From Panax quinquefolius (Eukaryota; Streptophyta; Magnoliopsida; Apiales; Araliaceae), in contig CM035164.1 in assembly GCA_020205615.1 (NCBI GenBank), positions 1,577,501 through 1,641,500 of the forward strand: a DNA stretch of 64,000 nucleotides, read 5' to 3'. The translations under genes and the position numbers were made by a program. How positions within the stretch are numbered: position 1 is the first letter of the stretch; each line of letters starts with the position of its first letter. Of the stretch, positions 44,562 through 57,382 are shown piece after piece. The notes beneath the pieces are model-generated. The model ran no database searches. It was given only the letters and a program-made list of their open reading frames with translations, and was not told where the DNA came from.

Positions 44562-45179
44562 TTTACATACACTCATTGACAATTAAAAATTACATTCAAT
44601 ATCTATCTTGTTATACTATTGTAAACAAATATTGTTATACACAAATTGTTTTTTATTTTTTTTTTAAAAAAATTGATCAATAACCAATTTAATGAATATT
44701 GTAGTCTTTTGTTTTGATTTTATGGATAGAATGTTATTAACTTTTAGTAGGGTTTTATTCCTAAAATTATATTACTAATAGTATACTACATCAAATATTG
44801 TTCAAAAATTTATATTTAATTTTTCTTAGATAATATTGTCTATCTATAGCAATTACATAATAAATTTATTCATAATTACTCGAGAGATTAAAATTAGAAA
44901 TTAAACGTATTAAGATATTTTAGACAAACAATTATTAAATATCATTTCATTCCGTATTCACGAATTTTTATTCATTTAGGTCATTCAAATTCTCTTATAC
45001 ATTTAAACTTTTTATTCAATTTTATCAAACAACCCCTTAATAAAATTTTCTATAAACACATTACTTACATAAGTTATTATCATAAGTAGATCGACAAATA
45101 AGTTTAGAATTTCAAACAAAGTTTCATTTCAAGAGACCACCAATCATATCTACTTAATTATGATTACATCTCAAATGGC
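44562..45179. other. Intergenic, no gene seen
   Basis: Very AT-rich, no coding frame or clear repeat. Confidence 0.4.
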
Positions 45180-45736
45180 TTGTGCATATGTTACTATTGA
45201 CCTTTGATCGAGGAGTGAGGCGGGCTCACCGATCGAGCTTGGACGTACAGTTGAGGTTGCTTTCCTGGTTTCACACATGGAGTTCTAAACACAGATAACA
45301 TGAATGTGTTAGGTCTCACCATCGATTATGGTCCCTAATTTGGCTTCCAAGATGCATGCTTTTGATCCTAGTAATTGAAAATTGTCTCATATTTTAGTGG
45401 GAGGAGACAAGTAGCTGGAAATGAACTCCCTCCCAAGAGTGCTGCATACCTTTCTCCTTTTGTCCCATAATTTGAGGAGTAATTCTCCCTCTAGCTCTAT
45501 TATAAATAGGTTGTTCAGTTGAGCAACGAAAGTACACACAACAACAAGTCGGAAGCTCAGTGAGAGCAAATAGCTAGAGGTACAGAGAGAAAATAAACAG
45601 TCAGTCAGTTTATTACTCAATTAAGATTTTTGAAATCTCTTCCCGTAGTTGGGTTTTTTCACATAAAAATTCTTGTCATACAGTAATGTGTGTTTATCTT
45701 AGTGTATTTGTTTGAGTCAGATTTCTCAAAAACTCA
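45180..45736 (+). repeat. Copia-LTR-like stretch
   Basis: A TATA-like CTATTATAAATAGG at about 45497-45510 is followed by leader-like sequence with repeated ACAACA and by TCTTCCCGTAGTTGGGTTTTT, a pattern seen near the end of some plant copia LTRs. No target duplication or matching second LTR was found. Confidence 0.35.
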
Positions 45737-45739
45737 GAA

Positions 45740-46067
45740 TACGAGCAGATCTTCCTAGGAGAAGGTACTGTTTTGCAAATCAGCCTGACATTGGTTTATG
45801 GAACATTGCGCAGTTTACATCAACTTTATCAGCTTACCACCTCATAAATGAGAAGGAGGTGGATTATGCCATGGAAAGGTATTGTTTATAACTAACTTGC
45901 AGATCTTTTTGGTAACCACCTACCTATTTGGCTGTTTTGTTATGTCCTTTGCTTATTTCAGATATGGAACCAAATTCATAGATGAGTATCAAGTTATAAT
46001 GACCAGAAAACTTGGCCTACCCAAGTACAGTAAACAGTTGGTCAGGAAACTTCTTAACAATATGGCA
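45740..46067 (+). pseudogene. SELO-like gene fragment, two exons with intron
   Basis: Exon A (about 45740-45878) encodes RRYCFANQPDIGLWNIAQF and KEVDYAMER; exon B (45962-46067) continues in phase with YGTKFIDEYQVIMTRKLGLP and KLLNNMA. The intron is 83 bp with GT/AG ends. The sequence matches selenoprotein-O-type protein adenylyltransferases, pseudokinase-fold enzymes of mitochondria and plastids. Similarity stops abruptly at 46067 and is absent before 45740, so only about 80 internal residues of a protein of 550-600 are present. The kinase-like catalytic core is missing. Confidence 0.75.
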
Positions 46068-46740
46068 CATGGATCTCTTATATTTACATTGTTTGTGCTT
46101 GAATAAACTTCATGACAAACCCAATTGTGCTGATTGTTATTTGTCCTTGTAATTTCCTTAAATTGTACTCCATCCGAATTGAGTGTTTTGTGGGTTATAT
46201 ACATAATGTATGTATATGGAGACTGAATTGTAACAAATATTTGTAATGATACTAATTGGGCAAACTCATTTATTAGATAAACAAACCGTCTAAATTTAAT
46301 TTTTTTAAATAACACTGATTTAATTACCAACTACTCCATTCATTTAATTACCATCTACTATAAGCATAATCATAAAAATAACCATTCATTCAAGTACCAA
46401 CTGCTCAATAGAATCATACATACATGTGCCATAAACATAACCATTCATTCAATTACCAACTACATAATATAACCAAAGCACAAGTACCAACGAAAACAAA
46501 AATTGGTTACCAAAATATACCATTAATAAATTGTCATCAAGTAAGAACAACACAGATGTGTCTAATACATTCATACATCTACCTTCAATGAAGACTGCCA
46601 AAAAATACATACATAATAGCATTCAAAATCAACTAATAAATCAATTTTTAATTCCATAAGTAATACCAGGTCATTATCTACATTCACCAACTTCATTAAA
46701 ACTAACTATCAGACACTTCAACATAATAGGTTCACTCTAA
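46068..46740. other. No gene seen; possible MULE 3' flank
   Basis: AT-rich with repeated ATTACCA and CATTCATT words (46320-46450). It borders the putative transposase C-terminus. Confidence 0.35.
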
Positions 46741-47226
46741 TCACTCCACTCCCAATGGACATGAGTTCTTCTACCCTTTACTTTCCACACACTTATCTCA
46801 CTGTTTGATGGTCCACCTTCACTTGCTGCCCTTCTAGCAGTTTCACTTGCTGCCCTTGTAGGAGTTTCCCTTGCACCTGCAGATGGTCCACCTACACTTG
46901 CTGCCATCCTTAGAAATTTCCTTACCTACATGCAAAATTGCATTTAGTCTTAGGCATTGAACAAGCATTGAAACACTTGTAACTTTGTGGAATATATATA
47001 CATGTTTACTTCTCTTTGAGCATATCGATTTTCACTACCAGACTTTTTTCCTTAACCACTTTCTTTCTTTTTCACCGGCATAATAGAGCCACATTTAAAA
47101 TAATATACAATCACATAATTGAAACTATTATAAAGATTAACTTACCCTTAACTTAGCAGTCTTTGGCTCTCCAGTAGGTTGTGGGGTAGGTTCAGTCCTT
47201 GGTTCTCCAGTAGGTTGTGGGGTAGG
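46741..47226 (-). pseudogene. Probable MULE transposase C-terminal piece
   Basis: Minus-strand pieces at 47150-47226 (a PTPQPTGEP unit twice, then KTAKLR and a GT donor) and 46741-46905 (repeats of AASETARRAASEGGPS, then RRTHVHWEWSD and a stop) look like the low-complexity C-terminus of plant Mutator-type transposases. The link to the N-terminal piece at 59399-60110 is inferred from strand and order on both sides of the nested LTR insertions. No catalytic or SWIM domain is present. Confidence 0.4.
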
Positions 47227-47642
47227 TGTTAGGTTTGTGAGAATCAAAGACGCAATCAAATTGTAAAATAAGCGAAAGCATGGCAAAATCAGATTTAAAA
47301 CTTTTTACAAACCAATTATCTGAATCATCCTTTATGCATGTTATTAATTAAAGCAAAGGATAAGAAGTTATGGAATCATACCCTTGTATATTCAAGCTTC
47401 CATAGGTACGAGTTCAACTCCTAGTTCTTCGCGATCTCCTTGAATCTTTGGGATTGATTCATTCCTTTGATGAACGTTAGCCACCCAAGTGTTTGGCCTC
47501 TAGAGGTGATCGACCAAGGAAAAAGGATTATTCAAGAAGGAGGATGGTTGGCTAAACCAAGGAGTATTCTCCAACAATTGAAATTACGTCTTCTGATATC
47601 TAGCATAAGACTTATCTTATATAGATATTAGTTAACCCTTCT
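47227..47642 (+). repeat. Left part of an LTR-like unit split by the Tekay-like element
   Basis: Starts TGTTAGGTTTGTGAG and runs to the first base of the Tekay-like LTR. Its presumed continuation is 59126-59398, which ends AATAACA. Joined, the unit is about 690 bp with TGTTAG/..AACA tips. The flanks (GTAGG and TTATG) are not a target duplication. Confidence 0.5.
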
Positions 47643-50108
47643 TGTAAGACCCCAACTTATTAATGAATAAAATCAAATTTTCTCTAATTATTATTGTGAA
47701 TAATAAGGTATTAATTTGATATAATACTTTGGTTATGGGTGAAATGTGCAAAATTTTCAAAATAAGTAAGTGGTTATAAAATATTCATTTGTTAGGAATA
47801 TTCGTTTGGTCGTGGAATATTCTTTCATCGGGGAATATTAAATGCATTTACCAAAAAAGCATTTATGGGGCCCCATAACGGATAACGGTAGGATGAAAAA
47901 AAAATGACAAAATTGAATAACTTGGCGTAGTTATTCTGATTAACCTTATTGGAATATCCGCCGGTTAAAATACGATGTCTGGCATGTGGTTGCATGCGAT
48001 GTACACTCGGTATTACCTGATATTGTTGAATTATTGATTCTTACGTGAAAAGGCACTACTCAATAATTGTTACGATGATTCTTTGTTCAATATTTTATTT
48101 TATTGGTTCAATAATTGTGTGTTGATATTTTATATTATTGTTGTTTGATAATTGTCACACCTGATATTTCCCATTATCGGATCATAATTCATATTATTTG
48201 AATAATATTATTAGATAGCATTATTGGCAATGTCTAGAAAGTTACATCAAGGAGAGGTTTGGTCACCTAATTGTGCGCGATGAAGAGAAATCCTTATTGG
48301 AAAGCCCCATCTTTCTGAGGAACGGCTAGTTTATCATAAATGTGATTCTGTAATATTATTTGTGAATAATTAATTATTGATTCATATGAAAAAGAAATAT
48401 TTATTTTTGTGGATATAAATGATGGATATATTTATTTTATGTGGATAAAAATGAAGGAATTAATGCTGAGGTGTTTTATCAGTATTTTGTCGGTGTGGAG
48501 GTATTAAAAATTGTCCGTATATGGATTTCGGGCATTTTTCGTTTGGAATTTGAAAAAACTTAAACTTTGAAAGTTGTAGAGAATTAAATTTCCTATGGAA
48601 ACACGTGAGTTTCGAATTTTTCTGATAAAAGAGCTATTTTTTATGAATTACTAAAGTTTCGGAAAATAAAATGATTTTTATTAAATTATGGGTGTGACCC
48701 ACTTTTGTTTTAACATGTGGGCTGCTAGGATTTTTTTTCCAGAAGTGGCATACTAGTCTTGGTCTTGGTTGGTGTGTAGGATTGATATAAGAAATAATAT
48801 TATTTTATTATTTAGTCTCCTATGGCGTTCTAGCATTTTTCCTATAAATAGACGCTTAAGTTAGAATTGAAAATCACACCAGAAACAAGTTTTCTTTCTC
48901 TCTATATTGTTGAGCGTATTTTAGTAAGTATTTAGATACTTTGAGAATTGTTATTCAGTGCAAGTTTCTGTCAGCACTATATCCGAAATTCAGTCAGAAG
49001 TATCGTTATTTTGAGGTAAGGGATGTTATTTTCTTCGTAAATGATATTATTTCTTTCGATATCATTATACCGAAATGTTGGTATGAACTTTTTGTGTCGG
49101 GGTTACTATTCACGTATGCGGTACTATTCACGTATACGGCACTATTCACGAATACGGCACTATTCATCGAAAAATGAAATTTTCTTCTTTTTGTCCAATA
49201 TATCTATTATGGTTACTATCTTTGATTGTATCCATGTTTTGATCTTTATTTTTGAATTATGCTTCAAAATTGATTATTATGGAGTATTATTGATCTTGGA
49301 TAAAGCGTGATCTGAATCCCTAATATTTGTCCTTCATCTCCATTTGGATTCGTTTTTTTAAAAAAATTCATCATCCTCAAATTTCTAAATGATATATTCT
49401 TGAATATTTTTGGCTTGTAGTGCAAAGATGAATGATTACCTAATGAATATCTTTGGTCCAGTAGTGTAAAGATGAGCAGTGTTGAGATGAACATGACCAA
49501 CCCGGTGATACTGAATGAATATCTTTGGCACATGGTGCAAAGATGAATATTTGATTCAAGATGTATATTGATTGATGTTACGAGGATAAAATATTGATGA
49601 TGGACTTTTAAATCTTAGAAGATAGTAGAATTCTTTCTCTTGACTCTTCAATGGATTGTTGTTTCATTGCGATTGTTGATCTAAAACTTGTTGTCTATTA
49701 TATTTTATCGATTTTTCCTTTTGAAAATTAATGATAATTTGTTGTATATTATCTTAGTCATAATATTCTTTCTTGGGCTAGTTGAGCTCACCCTTTTCCT
49801 TTTTGTTCCATTGTTCTTCTCGGGAGGAAAGAATTAGCGAGCGAACTAAGCCAGGGGTATGGAGTGATGATTCAAGATAGTTGTTTAGCGATCCTCACTA
49901 TTTTTTTGTAAAATAGTGTATCAATAATTGTAATGAGGACTCCTTTTGAGTTTGTATACTCTACAGTATACAATATTTGTATTCAACTCTCACAATATAT
50001 GTGTTGTCAATATTTTGCACGACAATTATATTCTTGAAGTTGTATTTGTTTACATACCGTATGTCTGGCGACTCAAGATGAGTGATGTATACCTATTTTG
50101 GGGCGTCA
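47643..50108 (+). repeat. 5' LTR of the Tekay-like element
   Basis: 2466 bp, TGTAAGACCCC to GGGGCGTCA. A TATA-like CCTATAAATAGACGC lies at 48841-48855. It contains an 18-bp tandem repeat with core CTATTCACG at about 49105-49165 and three copies of ATCTTTGGNN...GTGCAAAGATGA-like units at 49400-49545. Confidence 0.85.
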
Positions 50109-50112
50109 CGGT

Positions 50113-50124
50113 TGGTATTAGAGC
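50113..50124 (+). other. Primer binding site of the Tekay-like element
   Basis: TGGTATTAGAGC, one base from the initiator tRNA-Met complement, four bases after the LTR. Confidence 0.8.
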
Positions 50125-51433
50125 TTAGGGATATGATCCTGGTGAGAGATATGAGACAAGAACTAGGAGGGAGGCGGGAATTCCTTCGTAGTAGTATGAC
50201 TGGCCCTAAGTTTATTTTATTCGGTCGAGTATAGGGATAATATATGACATGACTATTAACCCTTGTTTTATGGCGATTTAAGAATGGCGGTGAGAACGTT
50301 AATAATGGAGTAAATCGGACCATGGAGACACCTTTGATCACCACCTGGGGGAACGTGCAACGGAAGACAATATTCCTCCCATAAACAATACTTCTAAAAC
50401 AAATGATGAATGATGGGATGTTTAGAAGTTTTTGCGGTTTATGCAAAACCGAGACGAGGAAACTTCGTGCAGAGAATACTGGTTGGAAATACTAGCAATG
50501 CGACTTGTCACAACCAAGCGATTCAAAGAGTTGGGACCACGAAATTTAAGGGAAAGCGGATCCGATCATGGCGGAAGCGTGGGTCAAGCAAATTACCAAG
50601 ATATTCGATGTCTTGGGATGTACGGAGGAACAGAAGGTTCCATTCGCCACCTTTATGTTCCGCGATGAGGCAGACTACTGATGGGAGTCTGTAAAGCGTA
50701 CCCAGCCAGCCGCATTTAGCATGTCTTGGGAAACATTTCAGAAACTATTCAATGACAAGTACTTTCACGAAAGTATTAAATCGTATGAAGGAGGTGGAGT
50801 TTATCGATGAAACAAAACAACATGATTGTCCCAAAGACGAGGCGAAGTTTGCGAGTTATCGAGTTTTACCTCATTTGGTCAAAAATGAGGAGCGAATGAC
50901 GAGGATGTTTACGAGAGGTCTAAAGCAGAGATTCGGCAATATCTTATATCTCATAAATTTTCTTTATATTCGGATGTTGTAAATGGGGCTCAATTATTAG
51001 GCGAGATAATGAGTATGTGCAACCAACCGGGGACCACAACCGAGTCATAAATACAGGTGGCGGCGACCATCGAGCAATGACAACCGAGAGGAAGGAAAGC
51101 ATTGAGACAAAGCGGTAACCACTCTGGTGGTAATCGTGGCCGTGATAATAGAATGAATGAAGCGAGTCGGGAGGAGATTTCAAGAGGAGAAGGTACAACA
51201 ATGAGAACGTGAAGACGTCATCACAAACATCAACTATTTTTAGGAGAGGAGAACGATCACCTAATTCGTTTGTTACAAATCTTGGGAAAGAGGGACACAT
51301 CATTTCAAACCGCCTGAAACAATCCAAGGTGTGTTATAACTGTGGAAAGGAAGGTCATATAGCTAGAGATTGTCTAGTTACGAAACCAAGTTCAACAGGG
51401 ATGGTGACTCCAAAGGTTGTCCCGGACAAGTAA
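50125..51433 (+). pseudogene. Tekay-like gag, multiple frameshifts
   Basis: Gag-like pieces in different frames at about 50700-51010 (a retrotransposon gag core) and a zinc knuckle CYNCGKEGHIARDC at about 51331-51372. At least three frame changes and several stops occur. Confidence 0.65.
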
Positions 51434-51439
51434 TAGTCG

Positions 51440-52921
51440 GTGGTTCTTGGAAGGGCGTTTGTCGTGACTGCACAAAACGTGAGGAACCCAAACGAGGTGA
51501 TCACGGGTAAGCTAATCATAAACTCTTGCGAAGTTTATACCTTATTAGATACCGGTTCTACCCATTCTTTTATCTCTCCTGCTTGTGCTCAACGTTTAAA
51601 CTTGACTCCGGAGAAATTAGACATTGACTTATCTGTTGAGACCCCGTTAGGAGAAACTTTTATTACATCTACTGTATATAAATCTTGCTTGATTCAAGTC
51701 GGTACCATCACATTACCTGCCGACCTTATTTCGTTGAAAATTCTTGCATTTGATGTGATTTTAGGGATTGATTGGTTAACCACGCATCATGCTAAAATTG
51801 ATTATTTTCGTATGGTTGTTAGTTTTCATATTCCTAACCAACCTATTATGCGAATTCAAACAACCAAACCATTAAAGTCAATCACTGCCATATCAAGCCA
51901 TAAAGCTATTCGTTTATTGAAAAATGGATGTCAAGCTTTCTTAGCCCATGTCACAGACTTGAACAAAAACACGTCAGATTTGAATACTATTTCCGTTGTT
52001 AGTGAATTTCCTGACGTATTTCCTGAAGAACTTCCCGGTCTACCCCCAGAACGTGAAGTTGAATTCTTTATTGACCTTGAACCTAGTACAAAGCCCATTT
52101 CTAAAACCCCATATCGAATGGCTCCTATTGAACTTCAGGAGTTAAAGGTTCAACTACAGGAGTTGTTGGACATCGATTTTATTCGTCCTAGTACATCTCC
52201 TTGGGGTGCTCATGTGTTATTCGTAAAGAAGAAAGACGGGAGTATGCGACTTTGTATCGACTACCGAGAATTGAACCATGTCACATCAAGAATCGGTATC
52301 CACTACCTCGCATTGATGACTTATTTGACCAGGTATAAGGAGCAAAATTCTTTTCAAAGATCGATCTTAGCTTACGGATATCATCAAATTTGAAGATTAA
52401 AAGCGAGGATATTCAAAAGACCGCCTTGAACTCGATGCGGGCATTATGAATTCTTAGTCATGTCTTTTGGATTGACTAATGCTCCTGCTGCTTTCATGGA
52501 TATGATGAACCGAGTATTCAAGGAATATTTGGATCAGTTCATTGTTGTCTTTATTGATGACATCCTCATCTATTCCAAAAACCGTGAAGATCATGAGCAC
52601 CATTTGAAGCTGATACTTGAAAGTCTTCGTGAAAACAAGCTTTATGCCAAACTGAAGAAATACGAGTTCTGGCTTGAGGAAGTAGCATTCCTTGGGCACG
52701 TGGTGTCAAAACATGGAGTATTTGTTGACCCGACGAAGATTGAAGCAGTACAAAGTTGGGAGCAACCGAAGTCGGTGACCGAAGTGCGTAGCTTTCTGGG
52801 CTTAGCTGGTTATTATCGGAGATTCGTGGAAGGATTTTCTCGAATCCCTACTCCGTTAACTCAGTTGACTCGAAAAGATACAAAATTTGTATGGAGCGAG
52901 GAATGCGAGAAGAGTTTCTAA
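51440..52921 (+). pseudogene. Tekay-like protease and reverse transcriptase, frameshifted
   Basis: The first frame (51440-52393) holds the aspartic protease with LLDTGSTHSFIS and the partner motif VILGIDWL, then the start of reverse transcriptase (EFPDVFPEELPGLPPEREV, SPWGAHVLFVKKKDGS, RLCIDYRELN). The frame is lost around 52300-52460. The second frame (52460-52921) carries [12 protein letters not shown] and FIDDILIYS, the catalytic Asp pair, then [15 protein letters not shown]. Confidence 0.85.
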
Positions 52922-54180
52922 GAGCTCAAGAGGAGACTCATTTCGGCACCTGTTCTGACAATACCATATGGTTCGGATGGATTTTTTATCTACAACGATG
53001 CTTGAGTGCAAAAGGGTTAGGATGTGTTCTCATGCAACATGAGAAAGTCATAGCCTTTATGCCTCATGACAACTCAAAGAATATGAGAGGAATTATCCTA
53101 CTCATGATTTGGAGTTAGCGGCCATCGTTCCAAGTTGAAGATCTGGAGACACTACACATATGGGAAGAAAGTGGAGATCTATCTGATCATAAAAAGCCTT
53201 AAATATTTCTTCACCCAAAAGGAACTCAACATGCAAAGAACGACGCGTTGGCTCGAGTCGCTAAAAGATTACGATCATACCATCCAATATCATCCCGGAA
53301 AAGCGAACGTAGTAGTAGTGGCGCATTGAGTAGAAGATCATATGCGGCACGAGCGATGTTGTTAACACAAAGGCCCATTTTGTATGACTTGCAAAGGACG
53401 GAGATAGAGATGAAGGCTCCAAGTACCCACGTGATGATATCAAGCATACGAGTAGAACCGACTTTAATCGATAAAGTTAAAATTGCTCAAGCTACGGACA
53501 TGGAGCTGATGCGTATGAAGAAGAAAGTACAAGAAGGTGGTATTCCAGAAGCAAGAATCGATGAAGAAGGAATACTTCGAGTCAACTCCAGACTTTGTGT
53601 TCCAAACGATTCTGACTTGAAGTATAGAATCATGATGGAGGCACACAACACACCGTTTTCAATCCATCCCGGGAGTACCAAAATGTATCATGATCTTCGA
53701 CATACATTTTGGTGGAGCAATATGAAAAGAGAGATCGCGGAGTTTATCTCGAGGTGTTTAACTTGTCAACGTTTAAAGGCGGAGCATCAAATGCCAAAGG
53801 GTCCATTACAACCACTTGAGATTCCGAAATGGAAGTGGGAACACATTACTATGGATTTCATTACGGGTCTTCCCAAAGTTTCTCAAGGCATAGATGCGAT
53901 TTGGGTTATTGTTGATAGATTAACTAAGTCTGCCCATTTCTTGCCTATATGTGAGACGTATTCCCTTGAACGTCTTGCTAGTATTACGTGAATGAGATTG
54001 TGAGATTGCATGGCATGCCAGTATCCATAGTTTCGGATCGTGACCCAAGTTCACTTCACGATTTTGGGTTAGCTTGCAAAAAGCTATGGGCACGGATTTA
54101 CGATTCAGTTCGGCATACCATCCTCAAACGGACGGACAATCAGAGAGGACTATTCAAACTCTTGAAGATCTATTAAGACT
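52922..54180 (+). pseudogene. Tekay-like RNase H and integrase, first part
   Basis: RNase H pieces at 52922-53330 are broken across frames. The integrase frame 53400-53991 carries HPGSTKMYHDLRHTFWW, the zinc-binding CLTCQR and the core MDFITGLPK with catalytic Asp; a one-base shift leads into 53988-54176 with VSDRDP. The core Glu region is frameshifted and the solo LTR then interrupts it. Confidence 0.8.
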
Positions 54181-54185
54181 CTTTG

Positions 54186-56631
54186 TGACGCCCCCAAAAT
54201 AGGTATACGTCACCCATCTTGGGTCGCCACTTACATGGTACTGAATACAAATACAACTTAATTATACAGCAGTCGTGTAAAATACGACAAAACATAAACT
54301 GAGAGTTTAAACAAGAATATTGCCTTCTAGACAATATCCACTCTCAATGGAGTCCTCGTAGACACTTATTATCACACTATTTCACAGAATGGTGAGGACT
54401 ACTAATGCTATCATCTGGACCGTCACTCAGTTTCCCGACTAGTCCCAGCTACATTCTCATTTCCTGAAGAGAACAGTGAACGAAAGAGTGAGCTCAACTA
54501 GCCCAGTAAGAAATATTATGACTAAGATAATGCAGAATAAATTATCGTTAGCCTTCAACAGTGTTAAATTGATACAATATAACAAACATCAAGTTTAACT
54601 GCAGCGGAATAAGCAATCCATTAGAAAAGTCAAGTAGAGAATAAAATCTACTATCTTCTATGATTTAAAAGATTTATCATCAATTTTATCGCTGGGACTC
54701 AGCTTAATAAATAATCCACATCATCGAATCACCCCTGCACTACGGCCAAGGATATTCTTTAGTATCACGACCATAAATTATCCATGCACTACGGCTAAAG
54801 ATAATCATGTTTTTCATCAATCGGTCCCGATCACGCCATAAAATAATTCATCTTTGCACTACTGACCAAAGAGAATCCATAGCCATAATCATACCAAAAA
54901 ACTCGTCCCATCAATGCACTACGGGCCAATGAGGACTTTTTTCCACATCATTTGTAACATTACGGTTATGATTATACCAATAATCCACAGTCATAATCAT
55001 ACCAAATCCATCTATGCACTACAGGGCCATAGATGACTTTCAACAAAATATAAACATGAGGATGATGACAATGATATAAGAATTCAATAAAACAAGTTCA
55101 AGAATTAATTTATCTAGAACGATAACGTCCAAATTGTCAACATGATCTTGCTTTGTAGAGTAAAATTCAAGAATGCTCGGAAGAATATTTCCATGAAAAG
55201 ATCTCGGATGAAGCGCAAAATATCAAGGATATTCCACTAATTTCATGGAGTATAGAAGTCAAAGTTTTAACCAACTAGTATAATAAAGAATGGAATAACA
55301 AAAGAAATCACCGTGCATGTGATAGATCGCGCCAGGCGAGTTATTCCAACAGAATAATAAATAACGGAACCCGGTCCCAAGCGTAAAAAAGCACGCAGAT
55401 GGATATTCCAACGAATAATAAATAATCTAAACCCGGTCCGCGTAAAAGCGCCATGCACGGGATATTCTAACGTAATAATAAAGAATGGAATAACGTAAGA
55501 ATTTCACCATGTATGCGATAGGCCAAGCATGCACGTGTTATTCCAATAGAATAATAAATAATGGAACCAGGTCATGCGTAAAACGCACCGATAGGATATT
55601 CCAACAGAATAATATTGAATGGAACCAGGTCATGCGTAATTCGCACAGACAGTATATTCCAACAAAATAATAAAGAATGGAATAACAGAAGAATTTCATC
55701 ACGACGCAGATTGTGAGACGCATGAAAAGAGTTATTCCAATGTAATAATAAGGAATGGAATAACAATAACTCGCTTCATGAATACGAAAGAAATAATACC
55801 CCTTACGAGTACAACAAATAATATTCCCTACCTTAAAAAAATTGGATACTGGAATAGTGAGGTAGCAGACTTCTCTTCTTCTTTCTCTCTATAATTTCTC
55901 TCTATAATAATTGCTCTAAAGCTTTTGTGAATTGGTGAGAAATGAAGGAAGAATGAGCTTCTATTTATAGGAAAATATAGTTTCGATAATTGCACGTTTT
56001 GGGGCTCGAAATATTACGAGATAATACCTTCCTCTTTTTATTCATTTTAATTTAGTCCTGCAAGTATTATCAAACTTGCACCAACTCCCCTAATAGTAAA
56101 TCATGTGAATCAATAGTAAATCATGTGACTCAATAGTTCTGACATGTGAAAATATCGAATTACAATATATAAGACCTCCATCTATTCCTTCATTTTTAAC
56201 TTAGTCATGCAAGTATTATCAATCTTGCACCAACTCCCCTAATAGTAAATAATGTGAATCAATAGTACACACATGTGAACAAATAGTTATATAAGCATGT
56301 GAATTAGTAGAAATTAATTGCTCATTTATCCGATTAATTATATGATTTATCAATATAACCCCCAGATATCAATTATCATCGAAATAAATGTCGATTTCCA
56401 CTAACACTAATAATCCCAACACAATGGAACTATCAATTTCATCTTTAATCAACACAACTTATTCATCATTAATATTATAACTCACAATATTTTATAACAA
56501 CTTGCATACTTTGCAAAATTTTCATATATCACCCTTAACTTTAAACTTTTATCAATTTAACCATTTACGAAATAAAATAATAATTATAAGAAAATTGAAT
56601 ACTTTCATTTCACAAAATTCGGGGTCTTACA
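54186..56631 (-). repeat. Solo LTR of the same Tekay-like family, inserted in integrase
   Basis: 2446 bp in the opposite orientation to the host element; on the plus strand it starts TGACGCCCCC and ends GGGGTCTTACA. Flanks CTTTG (54181-54185) and CTCTG (56632-56636) are a target duplication with one change. A minus-strand TATA-like CTATAAATAGAAGC lies near 55970. Family-typical GTAGTGCA...AAAGAT units lie at 54735-55030 and a tandem array of units of about 70 bp at 55280-55770. Confidence 0.85.
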
Positions 56632-57382
56632 CTCTGTGTCCTAGATTTCAAAGGGAGTTGGGATAAGTACCTACCATTGGTGGAATTCTCCTACAACAAC
56701 AGTTATCAGGCAAGTATAGGTGTGGCTCCATTCGAGGCGTTGTATGAAAGAAAATGTCGTTCTCCAGTATGCTGGGACGAGGTGGGTGAAGCAACATTGT
56801 TGGGACCAGAGTTGGTACGAATGAGTACAGAGAAGATCTGAACGATTCGACAACGTATACAAACGGCACAGGATCAACAAAAGAGTTATGCGGATCTTTA
56901 TCGGAAGGACGTGGAATTAATATTGGGGATCATGTATTGTTACGTGTTGCACCATGGAAGGGAGTTACAAGATTTGGGAAAAGAGGAAAGCTCAATCCAC
57001 GATTTGTTGGTCCATTTGAAATTCTCGACCGAATAGGAAATATGGACTATAGACTCACATTACCTCCAAGTATGTCTCGTATTCATAATGTTTTTCACAT
57101 ATCTATGCTTCGTAAATATGTTAAAGACCCGAACCATATTATTGAGTTAGAACTAGACGAGATAGCCGAAGATTCAACGTACGAGGAGGTACCTGTTAAG
57201 ATCTTGGATAGGAAAGAGCATGTCCTACGCACGAAGGTTATACCACAAGTTAAGGTTTTGTGGAGAAACCATGCTATTGAAGAAATGACACGGGAGTTAG
57301 AATCGAAAATGAAAGCGAGGTATCCTCACCTTTTCAAACACACAGTATCGTCGTCGTCCAATTTCGAGGACGAAATTTTATA
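56632..57382 (+). pseudogene. Tekay-like integrase C-terminus and chromodomain-like tail
   Basis: Continues the integrase exactly where the solo LTR interrupted it (SWDKYLPLVEFSYNNSYQ, GVAPFEALYERKCRSPVCW). A TGA at 56838-56840 and a frame change near 56920 follow. The last frame (56937-57383) has GKLNPRFVGPFEI and ending KILDRKEHVLRTK...VKVLWRNHAIEEMTRELE, the tail typical of this group. Confidence 0.8.

Noticed and set aside
45387..45620. Minus-strand 77-codon frame
   Set aside because: It lies in the LTR-like stretch and has no recognisable domain.
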